7,401 nucleotides of DNA from a bacterium UBP18_UBA7526 (GTDB taxonomy: Bacteria > UBP18 > UBA7526), in NCBI GenBank assembly GCA_002478245.1, contig DLMW01000073.1:1-7401 (forward strand), read 5' to 3'. A program made the translations under genes and the position numbers. Below, one piece after another: positions 1-6,471 of the stretch. The first letter of the stretch is position 1. Each line of letters begins with the position of its first letter. The notes below the pieces were generated by a model. It saw only the letters and a program-made list of their open reading frames with translations. It was not told where the DNA came from and did not search any database.

Positions 1-1032
1 TGTATCGCTGCCTGGGCAGACGCAGATATTATCCTTTACATCGGATGTGGTGAGAGAGGGAATGAGATGACCGATGTCTTATTAGAGTTCCCAAGATTGA
101 AGGACCCCAAGACGGGAAGGCCCCTGATCGAAAGGACGATCATGATCGCCAATACCTCCAATATGCCCGTTGCTGCCAGGGAGGCCTCGATCTATACCGG
201 GATCACCTTGGCCGAGTACTATCGGGATATGGGATATAATGTGGCGGTCATGGCCGATTCTACCTCCAGATGGGCAGAGGCCTTAAGAGAGATTTCAGGA
301 AGACTCGAAGAGATGCCTGGTGAGGAGGGATACCCTGCCTATCTGGGAACCAGGGTCGCCGAGTTCTATGAGCGAGCGGGGAGGGTCATCTGCCAGGGAA
401 CGAAGAATCGAGAGGGGACACTCTCTGTCATGGGCGCTGTCTCTCCCCCAGGAGGGGACCTATCAGACCCGGTGGTCCAGGCCACTTTGAGAACGGTAAA
501 GGTCTTCTGGGCCTTAGAGGATAGGTTGGCCTATATGAGGCACTTCCCAGCCATAAACTGGCTCAATAGTTACTCTCTATACCTCGATAATGTAGAGGCC
601 TACCTGGGGAAGGAGATCGCCACGGACTGGATGAAACTAAGGAATATCGCCATGGCCATACTGCAGGAGGAGGATTCTCTCCAGGAGATTGTGAGATTAG
701 TGGGGAAAGAGGCCCTCTCTCCCAGGGAACAGTTGGTCTTGGAAAGCGCTAAGTCCATCCGGGAGGACTACCTCATGCAGAATGCCTTCCATGAGATAGA
801 TGTCTATGCCCCATTGGAAAAACAGTATCGCATGCTAAAGGTAATCCTAGAGCTCCACCGTACTTCAAAGCATGCCCTGGAGAAGGAGGTACCCTTAGAG
901 GAGCTACTTACCTTAAAGGTTAAGGAGAGGATCGTCCGGATGAAGTATATAGAAGAGAAGGATATGAAGGAGTTTGAAGCAATAGAGAGAGAATTGAAGA
1001 GAGAGATAGAGAATCTAATAGCTGGGAGATAG
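1..1032 (+). CDS. atpA: V-type ATP synthase subunit A, catalytic (3' part; 5' end outside window)
   Basis: The reading frame is open from base 1 to the TAG at 1030-1032 and gives 343 residues, the C-terminal part of a subunit that is usually about 580-600 residues. The P-loop lies upstream of the window. Visible landmarks, in fragment numbering, are GERGNEM at 17-23 (catalytic glutamate region), the NTSNMPVAAREAS block at about 51-63, ADSTSRWAEALREISGRL at about 85-102, SPPGGD at about 148-153, and the ATPase alpha/beta signature PAINWLNSYS at 183-192. The subunit forms the nucleotide-hydrolysing half of the A3B3 head of the V/A-type rotary ATPase, a cytoplasmic complex attached to a membrane ion-driven rotor. 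Subunits B and D follow directly. ATG at 67 is internal, because the conserved GERGNE sequence lies in frame before it. Whether the ion is H+ or Na+ cannot be told, since the rotor-ring genes are not in the window. Confidence 0.97.
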   Translation, partial: CIAAWADADIILYIGCGERGNEMTDVLLEFPRLKDPKTGRPLIERTIMIANTSNMPVAAREASIYTGITLAEYYRDMGYNVAVMADSTSRWAEALREISGRLEEMPGEEGYPAYLGTRVAEFYERAGRVICQGTKNREGTLSVMGAVSPPGGDLSDPVVQATLRTVKVFWALEDRLAYMRHFPAINWLNSYSLYLDNVEAYLGKEIATDWMKLRNIAMAILQEEDSLQEIVRLVGKEALSPREQLVLESAKSIREDYLMQNAFHEIDVYAPLEKQYRMLKVILELHRTSKHALEKEVPLEELLTLKVKERIVRMKYIEEKDMKEFEAIERELKREIENLIAGR

Positions 1033-1060
1033 TTGCCTCAGGCTTGAAGCGGAGAAGACT

Positions 1061-2440
1061 ATGGTTAAAGAGTATCTGACCGTATCCCATATCGCTGGCC
1101 CCTTAATCTTGGTAGAGGAAACGAGCGGGATTAAGTACGGGGAGATCGCAGAGATTGAACTGGCTACCAAGGAGGTGAGAAGGGGAAGGGTATTGGAGAT
1201 TACTGGTGATAAGGCCCTAGTCCAACTATTTGAAGGGACGACGGGTTTGAATATCTACCAGGCAAGGGTGAGGTTCTTAGGGAAAGGGATTGAACTGGGA
1301 GTATCCCCGGACCTTTTAGGAAGAATATTCGATGGACTGGGAAGGCCCATAGATGGCGGTCCCAAGATCATCCCAGAGGAGAGGATAGACATCAATGGCA
1401 ACCCCATCAATCCTACTGCCCGGGACTATCCCACAGAGTTCATCCAGACCGGGGTCTCTGCCATAGATGGCATGAATACCCTAGTAAGGGGGCAGAAGCT
1501 ACCTATATTCTCTGGCGCCGGACTTCCCCATCCCCAGATCGCTGCCCAGATCGCCAGGCAGGCAAAAGTCTTGGGTAAAGAGGAGAGGTTTGCCGTGGTC
1601 TTCGCTGCCATGGGCATTACCTTTGAGGAGGCAAACTACTTCATTACCGATTTTAGGAGGACCGGGGCCATTGAGCGGGCGGTATTATTTGTCAATTTAG
1701 CAGACGATCCCGCCATAGAAAGGATTGCCACTCCCCGGATGGCCCTGACGGCTGCTGAGTATTTAGCCTTTGAGAAGGATATGCATGTTCTGGTAATATT
1801 GACCGATATGACCAATTATGCCAATGCTCTAAGAGAGATCTCTGCTGCCCGAAAGGAGGTCCCGGGAAGGAGGGGATATCCCGGGTATATGTATACCGAT
1901 CTATCCACCATATATGAGAGGGCGGGAAGGATCAGGGGAAAGGAAGGTTCCATCACCCAGATCCCCATACTTACCATGCCTGAGGATGATAAGACCCATC
2001 CCATTCCCGATTTAACGGGCTATATCACAGAGGGGCAGATCATCCTCTCCCGACCATTGCATAGAAAAGGGGTCTATCCTCCCATAGATGTTTTACCTTC
2101 ATTATCGAGATTGAAGGAGAAGGGGATTGGGAAGGAGAAGACCAGGGAGGACCATGGGGATGTGACCAATCAGCTATTCGCCTGCTATGCCCGAGGGAAG
2201 GAGGCCAAGGAACTGGCCATCATCCTCGGTGAGGCAGCCTTGACAGAACTGGATAAGATCTATGCTAAGTTTAGCGATAGGTTTGAGGAGGAGTTCGTTG
2301 CCCAGGGTGAGGAAGAGAATAGGAGTATTGGAGAGACCCTGGATCTTGGCTGGAAACTCCTTACCATGATTCCGGTAAGCGATCTAAAGAGAATAAGAGA
2401 CGAGTATCTAAAGAAATATCTGAAATTAAGTAACCAGTAA
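1061..2440 (+). CDS. atpB: V-type ATP synthase subunit B (non-catalytic head subunit)
   Basis: A full-length protein of 459 residues, the usual size for the family. The N-terminal beta-barrel (about 1-75) is followed by the nucleotide-binding fold. The loop at 151-157 reads SGAGLPH, the degenerate P-loop typical of B subunits, which lack the catalytic GKT. Other landmarks are DMTNYANALREIS at 249-261, PGRRGYPGYMYTDLSTIYER at 268-287 and the alpha/beta signature PPIDVLPSLS at 340-349. B alternates with A in the ATPase head and binds nucleotide for structural and regulatory purposes. The start has GGAG at 1051-1054, six bases before the ATG, and lies 28 bp after subunit A. Oddly, the last three residues (S-N-Q) and the TAA stop are read from a 7-bp repeat that continues past the gene, so the C-terminal tail may have been altered by repeat insertion. 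Confidence 0.97.
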   Translation: MVKEYLTVSHIAGPLILVEETSGIKYGEIAEIELATKEVRRGRVLEITGDKALVQLFEGTTGLNIYQARVRFLGKGIELGVSPDLLGRIFDGLGRPIDGGPKIIPEERIDINGNPINPTARDYPTEFIQTGVSAIDGMNTLVRGQKLPIFSGAGLPHPQIAAQIARQAKVLGKEERFAVVFAAMGITFEEANYFITDFRRTGAIERAVLFVNLADDPAIERIATPRMALTAAEYLAFEKDMHVLVILTDMTNYANALREISAARKEVPGRRGYPGYMYTDLSTIYERAGRIRGKEGSITQIPILTMPEDDKTHPIPDLTGYITEGQIILSRPLHRKGVYPPIDVLPSLSRLKEKGIGKEKTREDHGDVTNQLFACYARGKEAKELAIILGEAALTELDKIYAKFSDRFEEEFVAQGEEENRSIGETLDLGWKLLTMIPVSDLKRIRDEYLKKYLKLSNQ

Positions 2441-2494
2441 CCAGTTTACAGTTTACAATGAAAAGGCTGGTTACTGTTCGCTGGTTACTGTAAA
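2431..2494. repeat. Inverted cluster of 7-bp modules between atpB and atpD
   Basis: Four heptamers run on the + strand: TAACCAG, TAACCAG, TTTACAG and TTTACAA (2431-2458). After an 8-bp spacer (2459-2466) four more run on the - strand across 2467-2494; read on that strand they are TTTACAG, TAACCAG, CGAACAG and TAACCAG. The two arms are each 28 bp. A perfect 10-bp stem can form between 2435-2444 and 2467-2476, or alternatively with 2481-2490. No T-run follows, so it is not an ordinary intrinsic terminator. It overlaps the last three codons of atpB (including its stop) and fills most of the 74-bp gap before atpD, where it could act as an mRNA processing or stability hairpin. Whether it is a dispersed element of this genome cannot be judged from one copy. 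Confidence 0.8.
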
Positions 2495-2514
2495 CTATCT
2501 GAATGGAGTGAGCG

Positions 2515-3135
2515 ATGCGTCTTTCTGTCAGTCCTACCCGGATGGAGTTATTGAGATTGAAGAAGAGGATCCTCCTTGCTCAGAGGGGTCATAGACTCCT
2601 TAAGGATAAGCAGGATGAACTGATAAGGCGGTTCATGCCTTTGGTGAAAGAGACCGTGGCTTTAAGGAAAGAGATAGAAGAGGGATTAAAGAAAGCATTT
2701 CAGAGCTTTGTTATTGTCCGCATGCTTATGCCTCCAGAATTCATTGAAGAGGCCTTGATGTGGCCGGGAGAGAGAATAACTCTTGAGGTTTCTTTTAGGT
2801 ACATCGTGGGTGTAAAGGTTCCGAAATATGAGATTAGGAAGGAAGGCGACATCCATAACTACGGCTTGGCCACTACCTCTTCTGAGTTGGATATCGCTTT
2901 GAAAGCCTATTCCGATTTATTACCTTCTTTAGTCAGATTAGCCTCTTTAGAGAAGACCTTGGAACTCTTAGCTATTGAGATAGAGAGAACGCGTAGAAGG
3001 GTGAATGCCTTGGAGTATATCTTCATCCCTAATTTAGAAGAGACCATAAAGTATATTGCCATGAAACTTAGTGAGATGGAGAGGGCGGATCTGACGAGAT
3101 TAATGAAGATCAAGGAGATTGTGAGGGCCCATTAG
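2515..3135 (+). CDS. atpD: V-type ATP synthase subunit D (central stalk)
   Basis: A protein of 206 residues, the normal family size. It has the N-terminal signature SPTRMELLRLKKRI at 6-19 and the C-terminal block ERTRRRVNALEYIFIPNL at 157-174, both typical of V/A-type subunit D. The two ends are helical and charged, as expected for the long antiparallel coiled coil that turns inside the A3B3 head and couples nucleotide hydrolysis to the membrane rotor. The start is supported by GGAG at 2505-2508, six bases before the ATG. The A-B-D gene order is the standard one for these operons. The gap to atpB is longer than the other gaps here because it contains the 7-bp module cluster. Confidence 0.96.
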   Translation: MRLSVSPTRMELLRLKKRILLAQRGHRLLKDKQDELIRRFMPLVKETVALRKEIEEGLKKAFQSFVIVRMLMPPEFIEEALMWPGERITLEVSFRYIVGVKVPKYEIRKEGDIHNYGLATTSSELDIALKAYSDLLPSLVRLASLEKTLELLAIEIERTRRRVNALEYIFIPNLEETIKYIAMKLSEMERADLTRLMKIKEIVRAH

Positions 3136-3153
3136 ATCAATGAAAGATTAAAA

Positions 3154-3924
3154 ATGGAAGGGCTGGAGATTGATACCAAGAGAGTGAAAGGGAAGATCGT
3201 TGATTTTATTCGCCAAAAGGTGAAAGGAGCAGGACTTAAGAAAGCAGTCATTGGATTATCTGGAGGATTGGATTCTTCTATTGTTGCCTATCTGGCAAAA
3301 GAAGCCCTGGGAGAGCCGAATGTCTATGGTATAATCCTGCCTTCCCAAATAACCAGTAAGAAAGATATTGAGGATGCTAAGGAAATAATTAAAAGCCTGG
3401 GGATCAATCTTGTGGAGATAGATATTACTCCTTTTGTGGATAGTCTCCTGGCTTCTTTGAAAGATACGGATAAGATTAGAAGGGGAAATATAATGGCCCG
3501 GGCGAGGATGATTATTCTATATGATCAGGCAGCAAAGTATAAGGCACTTGTCTTAGGGACGAGCAATAAGACAGAGTTATCATTGGGATATTTTACCAAA
3601 TTTGGTGACGGAGGAGTGGATTTAGAGCCTCTGGGGGATTTATACAAGACGCAGGTAAGGCAATTGGCAAAGGATTTAGGAATTCCAGAAAGAATCATTA
3701 AAAAGGTTCCTAGCGCAGGTCTCTGGCCTGGCCAGACAGATGAAGGGGAACTGGGCTTCACCTATGAGGAAGTGGATAGACTTCTCTATCATATGCTTGA
3801 TGAGAGGAAGGATGATGAGGAACTGTTAAAGTTAGGATTCAAAAAGGGGTTCATCGAAAAAGTAAAAAATAGAATAAAGAATACAGAACATAAGAGAAGA
3901 TCAGCCCCCGTTGCTGGACTGTGA
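3154..3924 (+). CDS. nadE: NAD(+) synthase, ammonia-dependent type
   Basis: This enzyme amidates deamido-NAD with ATP through an adenylated intermediate, the last step of NAD synthesis in the cytoplasm. At 256 residues it has only the synthetase domain and no glutaminase domain, so it should use free ammonia or an outside ammonia source. Motifs: the PP-loop SGGLDSS at 36-42, GNIMARARM at 111-119, GTSNKTE at 135-141, GDGGVDLEPLGDLYK at 151-165, SAGLWPGQTDE at 187-197 and the C-terminal HKR at 246-248. The gene starts 18 bp after atpD with only a weak purine-rich site (GAAAG at 3142-3146), which suggests translation partly coupled to the genes before it. An ATG at 3140 is out of frame. Confidence 0.96.
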   Translation: MEGLEIDTKRVKGKIVDFIRQKVKGAGLKKAVIGLSGGLDSSIVAYLAKEALGEPNVYGIILPSQITSKKDIEDAKEIIKSLGINLVEIDITPFVDSLLASLKDTDKIRRGNIMARARMIILYDQAAKYKALVLGTSNKTELSLGYFTKFGDGGVDLEPLGDLYKTQVRQLAKDLGIPERIIKKVPSAGLWPGQTDEGELGFTYEEVDRLLYHMLDERKDDEELLKLGFKKGFIEKVKNRIKNTEHKRRSAPVAGL

Positions 3925-3930
3925 TATATC

Positions 3931-4776
3931 ATGGATTATGGATCGGGTATCCTTTATATCGTTGGTACACCTATTGGGAACTTGGAAGATATTACCCTAA
4001 GGGCCTTAAGGGTTCTTAAAGAAGTTGACCTAATCGCTTGTGAGGATACCAGAAGGACAAGGAAACTATTAAGTAGATACGATATCCATACTCCTTTAAC
4101 CTCTTACTTTGAGCATAATAAGATAACAAAAGCCAGTTTCTTGATTAAGAGATTAAAAGAAGGAAAGAATATCGCCTTGGTCTCTGATGCCGGAATGCCT
4201 GGAATATCTGATCCAGGCTATTTTATTATCCAGAGAGCATTGAAGGAGAATATCTCCTTTCTTCCTATTCCAGGACCGACCGCTTTTGTTTCCTCTTTAG
4301 TCATCTCTGGCCTTCCCACAGATAGCTTTGTCTTTGAAGGATTCCTTCCCTCTAAAAAGAAGGCAAGGTGCGATAAGTTAGAGGAACTAAAGTCTGAAAG
4401 AAGAACCATTATTCTTTACGAGGCACCCCATAGATTGCTCTCTACCTTAAAGGATGTCTTGGAGATTTTAGGAGATAGAGAAATCTCTTTGACCCGGGAA
4501 CTAACCAAGAAGTTTGAAGAGACATTCAGGGGAAGGATAAGCGAAGCGATAGAAAAGTTTGCTAAACCAAGGGGAGAGTTTACCATCGTCTTGAAAGGTG
4601 CCCAAGAAGAAGAGATCCTAAAAGAGAAGTGGCGGGATTTATCCATCCTGGAACATCTGAAATTAGTAATGAAAGAAGAGAGTCTATCCAAAAAAGAGGC
4701 CACCAAAAGGGTCGCCCAATTACGGGGCATCCCCAAAAGAGAGGTCTACCAACAGTCTTTGTTGTTGAGGAGATGA
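3931..4776 (+). CDS. rsmI: 16S rRNA (cytidine(1402)-2'-O)-methyltransferase RsmI
   Basis: RsmI methylates the 2'-OH of C1402 in the decoding centre of 16S rRNA, using S-adenosylmethionine. The 281-residue length is normal. The tetrapyrrole-methylase-type fold shows GTPIGNLEDIT at 12-22, CEDTR at 37-41, SDAGMPGISDPG at 85-96, PGPTA at 114-118, GFLP at 137-140, YEAPHR at 163-168 and RELTKKFEE at 189-197. The C-terminal helical domain has SKKEATKRVA at 253-262 and KREVY at 269-273, as expected for RsmI. The start lies six bases after the nadE stop and has no clear Shine-Dalgarno site, so translational coupling to nadE is likely. The stop overlaps the start of the next gene. Confidence 0.96.
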   Translation: MDYGSGILYIVGTPIGNLEDITLRALRVLKEVDLIACEDTRRTRKLLSRYDIHTPLTSYFEHNKITKASFLIKRLKEGKNIALVSDAGMPGISDPGYFIIQRALKENISFLPIPGPTAFVSSLVISGLPTDSFVFEGFLPSKKKARCDKLEELKSERRTIILYEAPHRLLSTLKDVLEILGDREISLTRELTKKFEETFRGRISEAIEKFAKPRGEFTIVLKGAQEEEILKEKWRDLSILEHLKLVMKEESLSKKEATKRVAQLRGIPKREVYQQSLLLRR

Positions 4777-5168
4777 ACAAAAAAGTAGAGAATAGGGCAT
4801 ACTGGTCAGGGATAGGGATTAGTGCAATCTTAGTTTTAGCAGCTGGTGTCTCTTTTCTGAAACTAAATTTGGTGGGAAGAGCCATGCTATTAGTACTTAT
4901 TGCTTTAGGTTTAATGTTGCTTCTCCTTATCTGGTCTATGGTAAAAAGGGAGATGGCCCGAATAAGCCTAATATTAGGGATGATTGGGGCGCTTTTGGCT
5001 GTAGTAATGATCGGGCTTCTGTGTTCCGTATTAGCCATCGTCTTCGGCATTAATTCCCTACGTAGGAAAAAAAGAATCGGTGTCTCTCGGGCAGGCATCA
5101 TCCTGGGCGCTATCGGTATCGCCTACTTTTTATATATCATTATTGCTTCTTTAATAGAACTCCACTGA
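4773..5168 (+). CDS. Small multi-spanning membrane protein, DUF4190-like
   Basis: A 131-residue, strongly hydrophobic protein with likely membrane segments at about 11-29, 35-57, 64-93 (long enough for one long or two short helices) and 106-127, separated by short basic loops (KRE near 58-60, LRRKKR at 96-101). Two similar blocks, ISLILGMIGAL at 64-74 and AGIILGAIGIA at 107-117, together with FGINSLRRKK between them, resemble the DUF4190 pattern. No function is established for that family and none is claimed here. The start is set by the ATGA overlap with the rsmI stop (4773-4776). AGGAG at 4768-4772 touches the ATG, too close for a normal site, so reinitiation by ribosomes finishing rsmI is the likely route. 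An in-frame extension upstream would lie inside rsmI and is rejected. Confidence 0.8.
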   Translation: MNKKVENRAYWSGIGISAILVLAAGVSFLKLNLVGRAMLLVLIALGLMLLLLIWSMVKREMARISLILGMIGALLAVVMIGLLCSVLAIVFGINSLRRKKRIGVSRAGIILGAIGIAYFLYIIIASLIELH

Positions 5169-5185
5169 ATCCGAAGGGATAGATT

Positions 5186-5693
5186 ATGCCATTTACACCA
5201 TATCATTTGGGGCCAAGCTCTTGGATAGGCTTCACGCTTTTTAGGATCTTCGATTTTTTAACACTCCTTATATCTAGCATCATAGTGGATATCGAACCCC
5301 TCTGTGTTTTGGTTTTCAATTTAAATTATCCTCTCCATGGGTTTTTTCCATAGCTTTTTAGGTAGTTCAGTAGTAGCCATTTTAATCTCGATAGTTTTAT
5401 ATCTGGTGAAAGGTAAGATTAAGAAAATAATGGCTGTCTTCAAACCAGCCCAAGACTCCTCATTCAAGAAAAGCCTGTGGACTTCATTCTTTGGTGTTTA
5501 TCTCCCCATCCTACTTGATTCACCACTATATGGAGACATAAGGCTATTCTATCCTATGAGAAGCAATCCCCTTTACGGCTTATTTTCCCCGCAACAGATC
5601 TATCTCTTTTCTAGCCTTTCTTTCTTGCTTGGAATACTATTCTACTCATTTAGATTGCTGTTTGTGAAGAAAAATAAAAAACCCAAGAATTAA
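5186..5693 (+). pseudogene. Membrane metal-dependent hydrolase-like gene (YdjM-type family), frameshifted
   Basis: Two pieces of one gene lie in adjacent frames. The first piece starts at ATG 5186, with AAGGGA at 5174-5179 six bases before it, and runs into a TAG at 5351-5353. The second piece continues the same protein in the next frame to the TAA at 5691-5693. Removing one T from the T6 run at 5342-5347 joins them into 168 residues with the sequence LHGFFHSF across the join, as the family expects. Putative metal ligands H7, D35, H51 and H55 are present. In the LLDS region, residue 107 is Pro where I expect His (codon at 5505-5507). Several hydrophobic segments suggest an inner-membrane protein. 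The family assignment is from remembered motifs (PFTPYHLGP, VDIEP, LHGFFH, LLDSPLYGDIR). A sequencing error in the homopolymer would give an intact gene, but the Pro would remain. Confidence 0.8.
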
Positions 5694-5806
5694 AATCCAA
5701 AGGGGAAATCCTCGAGGGTCAAAGAATATCGGCCCCGATCCGTAAAGGTTAGAGAAGAGTACTTTGCTGATTTAAAAGAAAGATCGGTAGAAGGTACGGG
5801 GTAAAG
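5694..5806 (+). other. Short spacer with an open stretch lacking a start codon
   Basis: Between the broken hydrolase gene and the MobB-like gene, one frame stays open from 5694 to a TAA at 5802-5804. It is rich in charged residues, including the run REEYFADLKERS. No ATG, GTG or TTG occurs in that frame, so it is not a gene as it stands. It could be the worn 3' end of a lost gene or chance. GGGG at 5798-5801 and AAGG at 5791-5794 are the only purine-rich sites before the next start. Confidence 0.35.
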
Positions 5807-6268
5807 ATGAGAATAATCACTATCTCTGGGGCGCATAAGGGGGTGGGGAAGACCGCTCTGGCCTGTAAGATTCTTAAAAATTTAAAAGGCATCGGGGCGA
5901 TAAAGACTACGGTTTCTAAGGAGAATATCTCTATCACTGCTAAAGAAGATGCTATTAAGATTCCCGGAAAGGATACTGCTTTATTGAAAGAGGCCGGAGC
6001 AGAGAAGGTCGTCTTGGTCAGTTCTCCTAAGAAGGATCTGGGCTGGGCCTTAAAGGTTGCCCTGGGGATGGTTGCGGGATGTAAGGGAGTAATTATTGAG
6101 GGAACGAGCGTCCTGGACTCCATTAAGCCAGATGTCGCTATAATGATTAAGGCCAAAGGGAAAGAGATAAAGCCAAGCGCCAAGAGAGCACTCAAGAAGA
6201 TAGATTTAGTAATCTCATCTGACGAGTTCGATAAAGCAATCAGATTTGTTGAAGAGAAGATGAGATGA
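5807..6268 (+). CDS. MobB-like P-loop NTPase
   Basis: A 153-residue protein with a Walker A loop GAHKGVGKT at 8-16, a following GAIKTT at 30-35, a DTALLKEAGAEKVVLV segment at 56-71 and a strand ending in IIEGTS at 96-101. This order (P-loop, short beta-hairpin region, D-T-x-x-x-x-x-A-G-A, then VEG-like motif) is that of MobB, the GTP-binding partner in molybdopterin guanine dinucleotide synthesis. The match is by pattern only: classic MobB length is similar, but the usual K-H-D-H segment after the P-loop is not clear here. A related cofactor or metal-handling NTPase is possible. It is coupled to the next gene by an ATGA overlap. No molybdenum enzyme or other pterin gene is visible in the window. 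Confidence 0.7.
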   Translation: MRIITISGAHKGVGKTALACKILKNLKGIGAIKTTVSKENISITAKEDAIKIPGKDTALLKEAGAEKVVLVSSPKKDLGWALKVALGMVAGCKGVIIEGTSVLDSIKPDVAIMIKAKGKEIKPSAKRALKKIDLVISSDEFDKAIRFVEEKMR

Positions 6269-6438
6269 TTAAAGAGAAACTCTTAAGAGTGGCCAAAGAT
6301 AAGAGGATTCCTTGTGTCGAAGCTCTGGCTTTGGCTAAAAGGTTGAAGGTAAAACCCATAGAGATTGGCAAGGTAGCAAATAATTTAGGGATTGAGATTA
6401 CTGACTGCCAGTTAGGTTGCTTCGGGAGACGCGAATAA
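6265..6438 (+). CDS. 57-residue conserved small protein with CQLGCF motif
   Basis: Its ATG overlaps the stop of the MobB-like gene (ATGA, 6265-6268), a strong sign of translational coupling and a shared task. The protein has a basic amphipathic start, an IPC motif with Cys17, a helix-turn-helix-like middle (ALALAKRLKVKPIEIGKVAN, 20-39) and a C-terminal ITDCQLGCFG at 45-54. I recall a similar helical cysteine-bearing unit in other bacteria and archaea, next to or fused to MobB-like proteins; this is memory and not a search. Cys17, Cys48 and Cys52 could bind a metal or the pterin cofactor, which is inference. The last residues (R-R-E) and the TAA come from a 10-bp repeat, so the natural end is probably near the CFG. 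Purine-rich bases at 6254-6260 may serve as ribosome site. Confidence 0.7.
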   Translation: MIKEKLLRVAKDKRIPCVEALALAKRLKVKPIEIGKVANNLGIEITDCQLGCFGRRE

Positions 6439-6458
6439 ACGCGAATGGGCGCGAATAG
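6429..6458 (+). repeat. Three-copy 10-bp tandem repeat, consensus RCGCGAATRR
   Basis: The units are ACGCGAATAA (6429-6438), ACGCGAATGG (6439-6448) and GCGCGAATAG (6449-6458), in exact 10-bp register. The first unit carries the stop codon of the 57-residue gene. The second contains an ATG at 6445 that is in frame with the HAD gene but is probably not its start. The 10-bp period is close to one turn of the DNA helix, so the CGCGAAT cores would lie on one face. Confidence 0.85.
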
Positions 6459-6471
6459 AAGGGGGAGAAAG

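Noticed and set aside
2435..2490. Hairpin of the 7-bp module cluster as an intrinsic terminator inside the ATPase operon
   Set aside because: No T-run follows the stem and atpD must be expressed with atpA and atpB.
4629..4772. Upstream in-frame extension of the DUF4190-like protein
   Set aside because: It lies wholly inside the conserved C-terminal domain of rsmI, and the ATGA start at 4773 fits the hydrophobic protein.
4580..5101. Long reading frame on the - strand across rsmI and the membrane gene
   Set aside because: It is antisense to two supported genes, has low-complexity composition and shows no recognisable motif.
5337..5693. ATG at 5337 as the start of a separate 118-residue gene
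   Set aside because: The conserved N-terminal half of the same protein lies just upstream in the adjacent frame, so this ATG is internal to a frameshifted gene.
6445..6471. ATG at 6445 as start of the HAD gene
   Set aside because: It sits within the 10-bp repeat with no ribosome site, whereas ATG 6472 has AAGGGGGAG just before it and gives a normal signal-type N-terminus.
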